The notes below the pieces were generated by a model. The model worked only from the letters and a program-made list of their open reading frames with translations. It did not search any database and was not told the origin of the DNA. The position numbers were made by a program, and so were the translations under genes. A DNA stretch of 64,000 nucleotides from Pseudoalteromonas luteoviolacea S2607 (GTDB taxonomy: Bacteria; Pseudomonadota; Gammaproteobacteria; Enterobacterales; Alteromonadaceae): positions 1 through 64,000 of the forward strand of contig NZ_AUXV01000015.1 in NCBI RefSeq assembly GCF_001625575.1, given 5' to 3'. Positions 45,950 through 56,800 of the stretch are shown here, piece after piece. How positions within the stretch are numbered: position 1 is the first letter of the stretch; each line of letters begins with the position of its first letter.

Positions 45950-47164
45950 TTACTCTGGCCTCAGAGGCCAGTCAGGAAACGGGTCAGGTAATTTCGCCCA
46001 AAATGACTGACCTTGAGCAAGCTCCTCTGGGGCCAACAAACACTTGTCCAATCTACTGGTAATGTCTTCTTTATCTAACCCTTGACCAATAAATACCAGT
46101 TCTTGTCGCATATCGCCAAAAGGTTCTTCCCACATATCTGCGATTGCTTCAAGGTATTCGGGGTCTTCAGGCCATTGTTCTTTAGGCACCGCTTTCCAAA
46201 AAAGCCCGGCCATACCGTATCTCGCCATTCCACCAGCTTGACTCCAGCTGCCAGCAATATGTGGGCGTGTCGCTAACCAGAAAAACCCTTTTGAACGCAC
46301 TAACTTGCCGCTAATCTCTTTACAGTGAAGAAAGTCGTAAAACTTTTTTGGATGAAACGGGATTCTCGCGCTGTAGACAAACGCACTGATCCCATACTCT
46401 TCTGTTTCGGGTATATGCTCTCCCCGCAACTCTTTGAGCCAGCCCGGTGCTAATTGTGCTTTCTCAAAATTAAATAAGCCTGTTGCAAGCACTTCTTTGA
46501 TGGGCACTTGGCCATTTTGAATTGCAACTTGCTTGGCTTGAGTATTTAGGGTTTTTAATATTCCTTTTAGTCGTTTTATTTCACTTTCGGATACGAGATC
46601 TGTCTTACTAATCAACAAAACGTCCGCAAACTCGACTTGCTCAACCAACAAGTCTGCAACGCTGCGTTGATCCGCTTCACCTAGACTCTCACCCGTTTCT
46701 TGCAACAACTTAGCTTCATCGTAATCTTTTAAAAAATTCAGCGCATCTACCACCGTAACCATCGTATCGAGCTTGGCAATGTCTGACAGGCTATTGCCGT
46801 TTTCATCTGCAAATGTAAATGTTTCAGCAACGGGCAGAGGCTCTGAAATTCCAGTAGATTCAACTACCAGATAATCGTATTTGCCAGCTTGCGCTAAACG
46901 TTGAATTTCCTCGAGCAGATCTTCACGCAAAGTACAACAAATACACCCATTACTCATCTCTACCAGCTTTTCTTCAGCGCGATTTAAGCTGACTTCGTTT
47001 TGCACAATCTCAGCATCGATATTTATCTCGCTCATATCATTGACAATAACCGCAACTCTCAACCCTTCTCTGTTGCCAAGAATATGATTTAATACCGTGG
47101 TTTTGCCTGCCCCTAAAAACCCCGACAGAATGGTGACCGGTAACAATGACCTTGACTCAGCCAT
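45950..47164 (-). CDS. zigA: COG0523 GTPase, zinc metallochaperone ZigA type
   Basis: A 404-residue G3E GTPase: Walker [10 protein letters not shown] near residue 16, the metal-binding CxCC in NGCICC near residue 75, [10 protein letters not shown] (switch region), and SKTDLV for guanine specificity. The C-terminal CobW_C domain contains [15 protein letters not shown]. Members of this subgroup deliver zinc to client proteins during zinc limitation. ATG 47164 has AGGAG 5 nt upstream. It follows a DksA-like gene by 94 nt on the same strand, behind a Zur box. Confidence 0.93.
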   Translation of the reverse strand: MAESRSLLPVTILSGFLGAGKTTVLNHILGNREGLRVAVIVNDMSEINIDAEIVQNEVSLNRAEEKLVEMSNGCICCTLREDLLEEIQRLAQAGKYDYLVVESTGISEPLPVAETFTFADENGNSLSDIAKLDTMVTVVDALNFLKDYDEAKLLQETGESLGEADQRSVADLLVEQVEFADVLLISKTDLVSESEIKRLKGILKTLNTQAKQVAIQNGQVPIKEVLATGLFNFEKAQLAPGWLKELRGEHIPETEEYGISAFVYSARIPFHPKKFYDFLHCKEISGKLVRSKGFFWLATRPHIAGSWSQAGGMARYGMAGLFWKAVPKEQWPEDPEYLEAIADMWEEPFGDMRQELVFIGQGLDKEDITSRLDKCLLAPEELAQGQSFWAKLPDPFPDWPLRPE

Positions 47165-47258
47165 AAGTACTCCTAAATTAACTTGCTGTTAAATAGAGAA
47201 GTTGCCACACCTAAACTTCATGCACCCCAATAGGCAAGCAACTTAATGATAAATCTAA

Positions 47259-47690
47259 TCAATGCTTATAGAGATGCTCCCCAACCTCTTTCAGGTTTTT
47301 GACATCCGCACAAAACTCTGTGGTAGGTCTGGCCAATAACCGAGGAATACCAATGGGTTCGCCTGATTCCATACAGTAACCATATTCGCCCAAACGAATA
47401 CGTTCTAAAGATTGAATAATTTTTGGTAAAAGCTTTTGCTCTCTCTCGACAATTCGCATCGATAGTGCCCACTGTTCTTCCCAAGATGCCCTATCATTAA
47501 AGTCCGCTAAATCAGGCTGATCTTGCATATGCTCCTTGACTTCTCTAATCCGTTCACGGGTTGTATCGTGTAGTTCAATTAATCTTGCTTTGAAAAACGC
47601 GAGTTGCGCGTCATTCATATAATCAGACTCCGGAGCCTCTAAAATCTGCTGCTCGGTTAACAATGGTAATGCTTTGTTTTCGCCAGTCAT
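47259..47690 (-). CDS. DksA-family protein with incomplete zinc finger (DksA2-like)
   Basis: A 143-residue DksA homologue: a coiled-coil region with acidic tip (DLADFNDRASWEEQWALS) and a finger region YCMESGEPIGIPRLLARPTTEFC in pieces. Canonical DksA has four Cys. Here only the first and third are kept, with Ser and Val at the second and fourth positions. In Pseudomonas a zinc-independent DksA2 replaces DksA under zinc starvation. The Zur-type palindrome upstream and the ZigA gene downstream fit that role. Confidence 0.9.
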   Translation of the reverse strand: MTGENKALPLLTEQQILEAPESDYMNDAQLAFFKARLIELHDTTRERIREVKEHMQDQPDLADFNDRASWEEQWALSMRIVEREQKLLPKIIQSLERIRLGEYGYCMESGEPIGIPRLLARPTTEFCADVKNLKEVGEHLYKH

Positions 47691-47712
47691 CTTCTAACTC
47701 AACTCATAAATT

Positions 47713-47727
47713 TGTTATAGTATAACA
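47713..47727 (-). promoter_or_regulatory. Zur box
   Basis: TGTTATA-G-TATAACA is a perfect 7-1-7 palindrome matching the gammaproteobacterial Zur consensus core (GTTATAnTATAAC). It lies 23 nt upstream of the DksA2-like start, overlapping the expected promoter, so zinc-bound Zur should repress the operon. Confidence 0.88.
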
Positions 47728-47934
47728 TAGCACACAAATTTGAGTTATGTTCTCTTGCAAGGAACAATTCGTGAGACTCGTTGTGAATTGACCATCGAAA
47801 TATACGCACATTTCATGAATTGTTAAACGGTCTTACTCTACTGGCAACAGAGCCTTTTCTACCAAAATGACTCAGTGGCAAAGCTCACTCCCTGCACGGT
47901 AAGTTTCATCAAAAAGGTTAAACAAGTCATTAAG

Positions 47935-48144
47935 TTACAATAGGTGCTCTAACACCGTGTGCTCAATTTGGGTCAGTGCATGTTTCACTGAGTTTGAAGA
48001 TAAGTCTAATTCAAGCCAGCCATCTGTGCCCATTATTTCTACTTTGTGGTAAATAATGGGCACAGATGGTGAACAACCTAAGGCACCCGTTAAGCGCAAA
48101 GTACCTATACGGGTTTGCAGCCGAGTTATATGAAACTGCTTCAC
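47935..48144 (-). CDS. Small protein of unknown function containing an internal inverted repeat
   Basis: A 69-residue protein starting at GTG 48144, with AGGAG 8 nt upstream, a strong sign of translation. The sequence (KQFHITRLQTRIGTLRLTG, then VEIMGTDGWLELDLSS) alternates like a small beta-sheet. No signal peptide. I do not recognise it. A perfect 19-bp inverted repeat occupies its middle third. Confidence 0.65.
   Translation of the reverse strand: MKQFHITRLQTRIGTLRLTGALGCSPSVPIIYHKVEIMGTDGWLELDLSSNSVKHALTQIEHTVLEHLL
48020..48069. repeat. Perfect 19-bp inverted repeat inside a coding region
   Basis: CCATCTGTGCCCATTATTT at 48020-48038 is exactly complementary to 48051-48069, with a 12-nt loop. 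In the mRNA of the 47935 gene this would be a very stable hairpin. It has no T-run. Confidence 0.95.
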
Positions 48145-48478
48145 CTTTTAGTCTCCTCTTAATCTGAGAATCAACAATGGTATTAAACCATTTTAAAACA
48201 GCAATATATGAATAATATTATTTAGTAATTAAGCAGCAACACTTGCATCCTTCACCTAATATATAAACTAAAAACAATCATAAAAACACTTCTTACAATC
48301 TCAACCGAACACTTAAGCTTATAATATTAAGAAAAACCCACCCACACAGATGATAATTGGGTAATAAAATATCGTTAATAAAATTCAATTTACAATATTC
48401 CGGATAAATGGGAATTTAAATATCGGCCATGTCAAAAAAGCCGAGCAATCGCACCGGCGAATATAATAAGGAAATACA

Positions 48479-48631
48479 ATGAAACTCAATATTCAAAAAA
48501 AGACTTTAAAGTCACTACAAAACAAAACGCTCTCAGACAAGCAGACAAATGACGTTGCAGGCGCAACAGCTGCTCCTCCAGGTTATTCAGTACAAGCAAT
48601 GATGTGTCGCTGGACAAGAGACTTTTGTTAA
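48479..48631 (+). CDS. Candidate RiPP/bacteriocin precursor peptide
   Basis: A 50-codon gene with AAGGA 6 nt before the ATG. The N-terminal 27 residues are basic and leader-like (MKLNIQKKTLKSLQNKTLSD, then KQTNDVAGA). They match the K-x-LKxL...T..VxG pattern I associate with leader peptides in Pseudoalteromonas and Shewanella precursors. A Gly-Ala after VA could be a double-glycine-type cleavage point. The predicted core is ATAAPPGYSVQAMMCRWTR followed by DFC, with two Cys, Pro-Pro and aromatic residues. No modification enzyme or ABC exporter is adjacent. AT-rich leader DNA precedes it, and the spacer 48145-48478 otherwise shows nothing. Confidence 0.7.
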   Translation: MKLNIQKKTLKSLQNKTLSDKQTNDVAGATAAPPGYSVQAMMCRWTRDFC

Positions 48632-48640
48632 TTGCTTTTT

Positions 48641-48662
48641 GCAGAGGCTAATATGCCTCTGC
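48641..48662. other. Hairpin after the precursor gene
   Basis: GCAGAGGC/GCCTCTGC, perfect 8-bp stem with a 6-nt loop, starting 9 nt after the stop. T's precede it and do not follow it, so it is not a standard terminator. The remaining spacer 48663-49043 is AT-rich and I see no gene in it. Confidence 0.5.
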
Positions 48663-49043
48663 GCTTGCCGTGAAAAACCACTCAATTAATACAGCTTACG
48701 CGTACTCATTAGCTTCTCCGTAATACACGCAAGGCCGAGCTCTATTTACTACGGGCTCCTGTACAGCCAATCGAGGCTATTGAGTTAAGACAACCTCCTA
48801 TAGTCAAAAAAACACCATAGACTCACCCATAAACAGCCTTGAATAACACGCTTGTTTTAAATATATCAACACCATACAGCAAAACAATGCAGAGACTTGC
48901 TTCACTTAACCGCACAAAAAACATTCACCCACCTTGAAAACCAATACTTTAAAACTAAAAAACAACAAACAGACTAATGAAAAAACATTGTTAATTTTAC
49001 TCATGATGCTATAAATGGAGAAGGCAATATTGAGGAAATCGAA

Positions 49044-51065
49044 ATGAAAATACTCGCCATACTTGTAGCGTTAACCTTCACACTATCCGCTTGCGGCGGT
49101 GGCGGAGGTGACACTAATAACAATAATGTGACGAATGATAGCAATAACTCAGGCTCTCCCTCGACCCCAACTGACTCCAATAACGACAACCAAACGCCTG
49201 ATGCAGGAGATAACGAGGGCGATAACTCGGATACCGGCGCACAGGATGACATAGGTGCTGCGCCAATTGTGGACGTAAAAGCGCCTGGAAATATTGTTCG
49301 TAAAGGTACTACGATTGTTATTGATAGCGTTGTAACTGGGGGGAACGAACAGCTAACATATTTATGGGAGCAAATTTCAGGCCCTACAGCAACGATATTA
49401 AACAACCAATCAGCCAGCCTAACTGTAACCTTACCTGAGACGAGTTCGCCTAATCAAGACGATTTTGTATTTGCCCTAACAGTGACAAATAGTGATGGGC
49501 TAAGTACTTATACAGAAACTACTATTGAGTCCATCAATGCAATGACTCAACTACAAGCTGCGGCACTTTTACATCAGGGAACACTGGGGCCGACTTACGC
49601 TGAAATCCAAGCAGTAATAGGAAAAAGTGAAGAAGAGTGGATAGATGCGCAACTCGAGTCGCAAACTACCTACCATATGCCTTTTTTAGAAAACTATCCG
49701 AACAAAGAACAACCCAGCCATATAAACCGAATTGATGCATGGTGGAAAGCCAGCTTAAATGCACCCGATCAACTAAGACAGCGAGTCGCGTTTGCACTGA
49801 GCGAAATATTTGTTGTGTCGGACGCAAACAGCGCGCTAAGAGGTGAACCGGAGGGAATGACAAACTATTATGACATGCTGCTTAAAAACGCGTTTGGAAA
49901 CTTTCGTACACTGCTAGAATCCGTTACCTTGTCTCCCGTTATGGGCGTCTACTTAAGCCACCTAGGTAACGAAAAGGCTGATTTAGCAAAAAATATACGC
50001 CCTGATGAAAATTACGCAAGAGAAGTCATGCAGTTGTTCACCATAGGTTTAGATGAGCTAAACCTTGATGGCACAGTAAAGCTAGACGACAACGGTAACA
50101 CGATCCCGACTTACTCTCAGCTTGAAATTGGCGGGTTTGCAAGAGTATTCACCGGCTGGACATTTGCATATTCTGCTCGCTGGAATCGACCTAGTAAAAA
50201 TTATACCCTGCCAATGCAGCCGTTTGAAGATTATCACTCTAGTCTTGAAAAGCACTTACTCAATGGCGAAGTAATTCCGGCAGACACAGGCGCTGAGGAA
50301 TCAATGAAGTTGGCACTCGACAACTTGTTTATGCACCCCAATGTTGCACCTTTCATCTCTAAGCAGTTAATTCAAAGGTTAGTAAAATCAAACCCAACGC
50401 CTGCGTATGTTGAACGGGTTGCAACCATTTTTAATGACAACGGGCAAGGTGAACGGGGAGATCTCGCAGCCGTTGTTAAAGCTATTCTTCTAGATGATGA
50501 AGCTAGGAAGTATTCGCTCGTTTTAGAGCACACAGGTAAAATAAAGGAACCAATACTCACTAAACTCCATTTTTGGCGAACGCTTAACGCAAGCTCTCAG
50601 GTCAATCGCTATTATACGTGGAATTTATCTACGACATATGGACAAGGGCCACTTCTCTCTCCATCTGTATTTAATTTCTTTAGACCTGATCACAGACCAA
50701 GCGAGCTGCTTGATTCAAATCTGGTTGCGCCTGAACTACAAATTGCCACCGATTCAAACATGATTTCTACAACAAACAACCACTATAGCGATCTTGTTTG
50801 GAGAATGGCCGAACGTAAAAATACCTTAAACCCCAATACTATTTATATGTATGGCGAAGCGTATATTTCGTTATTAGAAGAATCGGGATTACAGGCTTTG
50901 CTGGATCACTACGATGTCGTCTACTTTGCAGGCAGCATGTCAGATGAAACTCGTAGTGCGTTGACAGATCTAGACAGTTATTTTGCAAACCGTACGCCAG
51001 CAGATCGCATATCTCAATTGTTGTACATGATTTCATTGTCGCCAGAATTTAATTATCAAGACTAG
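49044..51065 (+). CDS. DUF1800 lipoprotein with PKD-like N-terminal domain
   Basis: A 673-residue protein with a lipobox (FTLSAC, Cys17). A low-complexity Gly/Asn/Asp linker (residues 18-70) leads to a PKD/Ig-like domain (IVDVKAPGNIVRKGTTIVID, YLWEQISGPTATI). The DUF1800 domain runs from residue 165 (AAALLHQGTLGPTYAEI, RQRVAFALSEIFVVS, ENYAREVMQLFTIGL, GFARVFTGW, SPSVFNFFRPDHRPSE). DUF1800 genes almost always precede a DUF1501 gene, as here with a 9-nt gap. The biochemical role is unknown. Confidence 0.92.
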   Translation: MKILAILVALTFTLSACGGGGGDTNNNNVTNDSNNSGSPSTPTDSNNDNQTPDAGDNEGDNSDTGAQDDIGAAPIVDVKAPGNIVRKGTTIVIDSVVTGGNEQLTYLWEQISGPTATILNNQSASLTVTLPETSSPNQDDFVFALTVTNSDGLSTYTETTIESINAMTQLQAAALLHQGTLGPTYAEIQAVIGKSEEEWIDAQLESQTTYHMPFLENYPNKEQPSHINRIDAWWKASLNAPDQLRQRVAFALSEIFVVSDANSALRGEPEGMTNYYDMLLKNAFGNFRTLLESVTLSPVMGVYLSHLGNEKADLAKNIRPDENYAREVMQLFTIGLDELNLDGTVKLDDNGNTIPTYSQLEIGGFARVFTGWTFAYSARWNRPSKNYTLPMQPFEDYHSSLEKHLLNGEVIPADTGAEESMKLALDNLFMHPNVAPFISKQLIQRLVKSNPTPAYVERVATIFNDNGQGERGDLAAVVKAILLDDEARKYSLVLEHTGKIKEPILTKLHFWRTLNASSQVNRYYTWNLSTTYGQGPLLSPSVFNFFRPDHRPSELLDSNLVAPELQIATDSNMISTTNNHYSDLVWRMAERKNTLNPNTIYMYGEAYISLLEESGLQALLDHYDVVYFAGSMSDETRSALTDLDSYFANRTPADRISQLLYMISLSPEFNYQD

Positions 51066-51074
51066 GAGCCTCAC

Positions 51075-52433
51075 ATGACAACCTACAATGGAAAATCAAG
51101 AAGAGCTTTCTTGTCCCTTTGTTTGAAAGGTGGAGCATCAGTTGCGGCCCTGACTAGTTTACAACTGCAAGCACTCGGAAGTACTTTAAGCAGCGAGTCT
51201 CTAACTGATTATAAAGCGCTTGTTTGCATTTTTTTGCACGGCGGCAGTGACTCCCTCAATATGCTCGTACCGACAAGTGGCCAACATCGCACCAATTACG
51301 AGCAAAGCAGACAAAACTTAGTTGTAAATGACGCAATTAACCTCACTACTAAAACCCAATTTGAAGGGGGTGTCGGCTTGCACCCAAGTATGGCGAGCCT
51401 CACCCCGTTATTTGACAGCGGACAGTTAGCGTTTGTTGGAGGTGTAGGTACTTTGATAGCCCCAACGTCACTTGTTGACTATCAAAACAAAGCCGTCAAC
51501 TTGCCAGGCCATTTGTTCTCACACAATGATCAACAAGCCACATGGATGCATGGCCAAGAAAAGGTCTCGTTAAATACTGGGTGGGGAGCGCGAATGCTCG
51601 AGAGACTCAATCAGCATAGCGCATTTACCAGTAATATTTCCTTAGCGGGATCCAACCCCTGGCAATCAGGTATACAAACATCCCCCTATGCCCTGAGTCG
51701 ATCTGGGGTTATGAAAATCAACCCTCTATCTGGTTATCAGCCACAGGTCGATCACGTCAAAAGTATTATTGATCGTTTGCTGCAAACACCCAGTAATAGT
51801 CCAATTCAAAACGCCTATGCCAGTCGATTAGGGCGTTCAATTAGCAACGTTCAAAATATGAATAATTTACTTGAGCAAGCACCCATTCTTACAACGCAAT
51901 TTAGTGATAATGACTTGTCACAACAACTCGCTGCCGTCGCTAAGTCCTTGAGCATTAGCAACCAAACCTCATCTCAGAGACAAATATTTTTCGTCTCTCT
52001 AGGCGGGTTTGATACACATGATGAGCAATTAACAAGACAGCCAGCTCTGCTGTCAACTTTAGCGACTGCACTTGCGGAGTTTCAAAGTGCGCTTAACGAG
52101 CTTGATCTGCAAAATAGTGTCACCACTTTCACTATGTCTGATTTTGGTCGTACCCTCACATCAAATGGAGATGGCACCGATCATGGCTGGGCTGGTAACC
52201 AACTACTGATGGGCGGCGCTGTAAATGGCGGTGATGTCCACGGCGCCATGCTAGATCAACTTGTAGGTGGGCCACTAGATGTTGGTGGTGGACGGCTTAT
52301 CCCGCAATTTTCAAATGAGCAATACTTTGCTCCCATTGCAAAATGGTTTGGATTATCTAATGCAGAGATTTACGAGTTATTTCCAAACTCAATGAATTTT
52401 GATGCATTTACCCTGCCGCTATTCAACAGCTAA
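51075..52433 (+). CDS. DUF1501 protein with Tat-like signal
   Basis: A 452-residue DUF1501 (alkaline-phosphatase-superfamily-like) protein. The N-terminus SRRAFLSLCLKGGASVAALT is a Tat-type twin-arginine signal. Conserved pieces are LVCIFLHGGSDSLNMLVPT, GVGLHPSMASLTPLFDSGQ, FVSLGGFDTHDEQL, TMSDFGRTLTSNG and DHGWAGNQLLMGGAVNGG. ATG 51075 has AGGAG 6 nt upstream. It pairs with the DUF1800 gene, so the two probably act together in the envelope or periplasm. Confidence 0.93.
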   Translation: MTTYNGKSRRAFLSLCLKGGASVAALTSLQLQALGSTLSSESLTDYKALVCIFLHGGSDSLNMLVPTSGQHRTNYEQSRQNLVVNDAINLTTKTQFEGGVGLHPSMASLTPLFDSGQLAFVGGVGTLIAPTSLVDYQNKAVNLPGHLFSHNDQQATWMHGQEKVSLNTGWGARMLERLNQHSAFTSNISLAGSNPWQSGIQTSPYALSRSGVMKINPLSGYQPQVDHVKSIIDRLLQTPSNSPIQNAYASRLGRSISNVQNMNNLLEQAPILTTQFSDNDLSQQLAAVAKSLSISNQTSSQRQIFFVSLGGFDTHDEQLTRQPALLSTLATALAEFQSALNELDLQNSVTTFTMSDFGRTLTSNGDGTDHGWAGNQLLMGGAVNGGDVHGAMLDQLVGGPLDVGGGRLIPQFSNEQYFAPIAKWFGLSNAEIYELFPNSMNFDAFTLPLFNS

Positions 52434-52474
52434 TCGATGGCAGCCAAGTGCTGCCACATTTAAAATTTTAAGTA

Positions 52475-53380
52475 CTAAAGTTTAGCGGCCTGTTCAATGA
52501 CGATGCCATGGCGTTTGGCCAAACGTTCATGGTCTTTGTCATAACCACCGCCTATGACTGTCGCAACGGGCACCCCCATAGATTGGCACGTTTTAAGTAC
52601 TAGGTTGTCCCTTTTTTCAAGGCCCTGCCAACTGATATCTAGTTTACCCAAAGTATCATGTTGCCACACATCAACACCCGCATCGTACAATACAAGGTCA
52701 GGATTTAGCTGCTCGATCAGTTCTCTCAGCGTAGACGCCACAACCGATAAATATGCCTTGTCATCCGTGCCAATGGGTAGCCCAATATCTAAATCGCTTG
52801 AATGTTTCCTAAACGGGAAGTTTTTCTCACAATGAATTGAACAAGTGAATACATACGGATGATGCGCGAGCATTGCAGCCGTGCCATCGCCTTGGTGCAC
52901 GTCACAATCAAAAATTAAGACATTATGTACCTTATTTTCATCAATTAATCGTGTAGCGGTATAGGCAAGATCATTAACCATGCAATACCCTGAGCCAAAA
53001 TCATAATGGGCATGGTGCGTACCACCGGCCAAATGACAAGCGATCCCATGCTTTAAGGCGTTCTGAGCCGTCAAGTAAGTGCCGAGCGGTGCAGTAAATG
53101 TACGTGCCATCAATTGTTCTGACCAAGGTATTCCGATTCGGCGCATCGCCTTATCACATAATAAATTGTGATAAAGATCATGTACATACTGCTCACAGTG
53201 TACCAATTCTAAGTCATTGTAGTGCCCTTCAGGCCCTTGATATAAATTGTTTTTTATAATGCCCTTTGTCTCTAAATATTGTTTTAGTCGCGCAAACTTA
53301 CTGACTACAAAACGGTGTTTAGGGTCAAAGCTAAAAGAATAATTAGGATGATAAACAAGGGGTAAGTTTGGATTGTACAT
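52475..53380 (-). CDS. Histone deacetylase-family (AcuC/APAH-like) deacetylase
   Basis: A 301-residue HDAC-superfamily protein. Conserved parts are the charge-relay HHAHYDFGSGYCMVNDLA and the zinc ligands Asp and His in DCDVHQGDGTA. A further Asp is in DAGVDVWQHDTLGKL and a glycine-rich GGGYD ends the domain. Bacterial members remove acetyl groups from small molecules (polyamines, acetoin pathway proteins). The substrate here is unknown. It is convergent with the DUF1501 gene and alone in its unit. Confidence 0.93.
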   Translation of the reverse strand: MYNPNLPLVYHPNYSFSFDPKHRFVVSKFARLKQYLETKGIIKNNLYQGPEGHYNDLELVHCEQYVHDLYHNLLCDKAMRRIGIPWSEQLMARTFTAPLGTYLTAQNALKHGIACHLAGGTHHAHYDFGSGYCMVNDLAYTATRLIDENKVHNVLIFDCDVHQGDGTAAMLAHHPYVFTCSIHCEKNFPFRKHSSDLDIGLPIGTDDKAYLSVVASTLRELIEQLNPDLVLYDAGVDVWQHDTLGKLDISWQGLEKRDNLVLKTCQSMGVPVATVIGGGYDKDHERLAKRHGIVIEQAAKL

Positions 53381-53784
53381 ACAATAACGTCATTAGAATC
53401 TTCCTATGAGTATCTCATAATTGAGCCACATTAGGTATCTATCACATGCTAGTACCGCAATACCGGCTTGTTCCTATATTTGCTTAACACACACAAGCAC
53501 CAAAAATCATGGCTGCTTTCAAAGTTTTATGAGCGCCGGCGTTCAAACTTTAAACACTTGTATTCTTTGCACTATTTCTATTTTCAGGCAATGAACACAC
53601 CTGCCACAAAGTAACAAAAATACAAAAACATACATTATATTGTATACAATTAATTTTCATTGATGTAAGTTTAAAAACGCTTGATTCACACAAGATGTGG
53701 TAAAGGCAATAAGTAAAAAACTATAAGCATTTAATAATAAACAAAAAATACAATCACAATCGAGAGGTATAGGCAGCAATGCCA

Positions 53785-53835
53785 ATTGTTAACCTGGATA
53801 CGAGAATGCCTGTTTGCGTACCAGTCGTTAACAAT
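53785..53835 (+). promoter_or_regulatory. Inverted repeat in the leader of the M43 protease gene
   Basis: ATTGTTAAC and GTTAACAAT, perfect 9-bp arms 33 nt apart, end 20 nt before the start codon. They could form a leader hairpin or operator. The rest of the long spacer 53381-53784 is AT-rich with no gene seen. Confidence 0.35.
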
Positions 53836-53855
53836 CATAACTACAGGAGAACAAC

Positions 53856-56800
53856 ATGTATTTGTCTAAAACGGTGCTAACTTCGTCACCAAGTAACAGA
53901 GCATTAAATTACATTACAGCGGCTTTGCTATCTGCTTTCGCCACAGCCCCCGCATTGGCAGGTGAAACTGTAAAGCCATCATTGATAACCACAAATAACT
54001 CTGCAAGTGTTGCTGCTCATGCACAACATACTCACTCAGGGCAGATTTGTGGTACCGACCATAACGCGCAAAGCTGGTCCGCCATTCAAAAAGAAAATGC
54101 TCGCCAAGCAAAAATAAGCTCCAGCTTTGCTTCGCAAATTATGTCAACGCTCGCGACACAGGACGATCTCGCTGCTGAAAACGGCAATGGGGTGCCTGGC
54201 AGGTATTATATCCCTGTCGTTGTGCATGTTTATGGGGATAGGTATAACTGTGAGACTGGTACATACTGTTTAACAGAGCAAAAAATTATTGATGGTCTGA
54301 ATAAATCCAATGAAGATTTTTTAGGCCTAATAACGGACGATGGTCCTATTGCACCTGAGTTTCAAGCTATCAGAAAAAATCTAAATATTGAGTTTGTCCT
54401 TGCTAAAAAAGACCCTAATGGCCAACCCACAAATGGTATAGTGCGCTATCCGGACAAGGCTGGATATGGTAAAGGCAGTGGTGTCGACGATCAAATTGCA
54501 GCGGATGCGTGGGACAACTTTAAATATATGAATATTTATGTTCAGCACGACCTGTACGACGATGGTTCAACAAATAACTCTGGGGTAGCTTGGTACCCGC
54601 AGCTTAGCATGTCTCAAAATGGTCTCTCGCGCGTGGTTTACAACGGTGATTACATCGGTGCGAATACCAATGAAAACTTCCGCTCAGTTTTGACCCATGA
54701 ATTTGGCCACTGGCTCAATTTACCGCATACCTTTGATGGCAGCTGTACCGTTCATTCAGAAGCTTTCTGTAATGCAACCGGTGATGGATCGTGTGATACG
54801 CCACAAATGAGTAGCAGTATTTTACAAGACAATGCGAAGAACTGCTTAGGTCAGCCGACCAATACTGAAAACTTCATGCACTACTCAGATAATTACGCCA
54901 TGTTTACCAAAGATCAAGTTGACCGCATGACAGCGGCACTTCATGGCCCTGCCCGTGCAACCATATGGTCCAACGCAAACCTAATTGCAACAGGCCTCGG
55001 CGAGTATACCAGTGACGCAGATCACCCATGGGACGGTACGTCAGGGGCAGTTGTACCTCCAAAAGGCACGGTTGTTCAGTCGTTTAGCGATCTATCAGCA
55101 CAAAAAGGCGAAACTGATAATTTTGAGATCTCTGTACCCGAGGGCACGCAAGCTGTTGCTTTCTATCTTGACGGGTATGATGAAGATCCAGATATGTACG
55201 TTTCAAAAGGCAAAGCGCCAGTTAAAAATGGTGACTCATGGGATGCTGACTTTATTTCATTTAGAAGCGCGGGTTCACCTGAACTGGTTACACTATCCGC
55301 ACCCTCTAGCACTGAAACTTACCACACCACAATTGATGCATTCAGTGCGTACTCAAATGCAACCTTAAGCATTATTTCGGGTATTGATAATACGCTATGC
55401 CAAGGCTGTGAGCGCGTATTCTTATCAGAAGTAAAAGGCCTAAAATCAGCCAAAGGCGCGGAGCCTAAAACCTATCAATTTGATATTCCCGCTGACGCTA
55501 TTCGCACTGTTGCCGTCATACCCGGAGGCTATCAAGGCGACCCAGATCTTTACGCCAGCATGAATAAAGTGCCAACAACAGACAGTTTCGATTGTGGTCC
55601 ATTCAGTGCACCAAGGCTCAGTGAGTATTGTGAGTTTTCGGCGGGAGGTGGCACGCTAAACCTGTTGGTCGATCCTTTCCTTGAATATAGTGATGCATCT
55701 CTAGTCGTTTACTATGAAAGAGCAACCGACTCTGAACTACCCATTGCGCAGGCCAATGGCCCGTACAGTGGCTTACTTGGTGAAAACATTTCGTTCAGTA
55801 GTGCGGGTTCTTTCGATAGCAATGGCAGTATCGCGAGCTACCACTGGGACTTTGGTGATGGCAATACATCGACCAGTGCAAACCCGGTCCATGCTTATCA
55901 ACAAGCCAACACTTATACCGTTAAATTGACTGTAACAGACAACGATGGAAATTCAGCCAGCGATACTGCGAGTGCTCAAATTAAATCAGAAAACCTAGCG
56001 CCGGTGGCGAATGCAAATGGACCTTATACTGGCCAAACAGGGAAATCAGTTAGCTTTAGCAGCGCAAACTCTTCAGACCCAGACGGAAGTATTGTGAGCT
56101 ACCAGTGGCAGTTTGGTGACGGTCAATCTAGTTCAGCTGCGAACCCTACGCATACCTATGCCGAAGCAGGAGACTACATAGCGTCACTGACTGTTACAGA
56201 TAATGAAGGACTAAAACACACTGCGCAAGCCAACGTTAATATCACTGGCGTGGACTACTGTGAAGCTGATGGCAATACAAGATATGAATGGATAGCCAAT
56301 GTGCAATCAGGCTCTTTCAGCAACCCATCTCAAGCTAATGGTTACAGTGACTTTACATCAAAGGTGATTAACTTAAATGAAGGAGATAACCAATTCACGT
56401 TAACCGCGGGTGGAAACTACACAGAGCATTGGGTCGCGTGGATTGACTTTAATGAAAATGGTCAGTTTGAACAATCTGAGCAAGTTATGAGTAACGTTTC
56501 TGGCAAAGGTGCTGTCACAGGCACAATCTCGGTGCCATCAGGTACTGTAGGTAAAACCGTTCGGATGCGTATCGCGATGAAATACGATGGTGCAGCAACA
56601 TCACCGTGTGGGCGCATAGGAGACGGCGAAGTTGAAGATTACACTGTCACCATCAAACCGAGCGATGCTGATAAACAAGTGCCAAATGCATGTGCGACGC
56701 AGACACCAATCACAGGCGGTCGTCTTGAAGCTGGTCAAGCGGCCTGCTTGGGTGGCAATGGCACACTGTGGCTAAGTATTGGCGACATTAATTCGGCTCA

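Noticed and set aside
53779-53881. Short upstream open frame overlapping the M43 protease start
   Set aside because: Weak ribosome site and no sequence character; the inverted repeat there is a better explanation of the structure.
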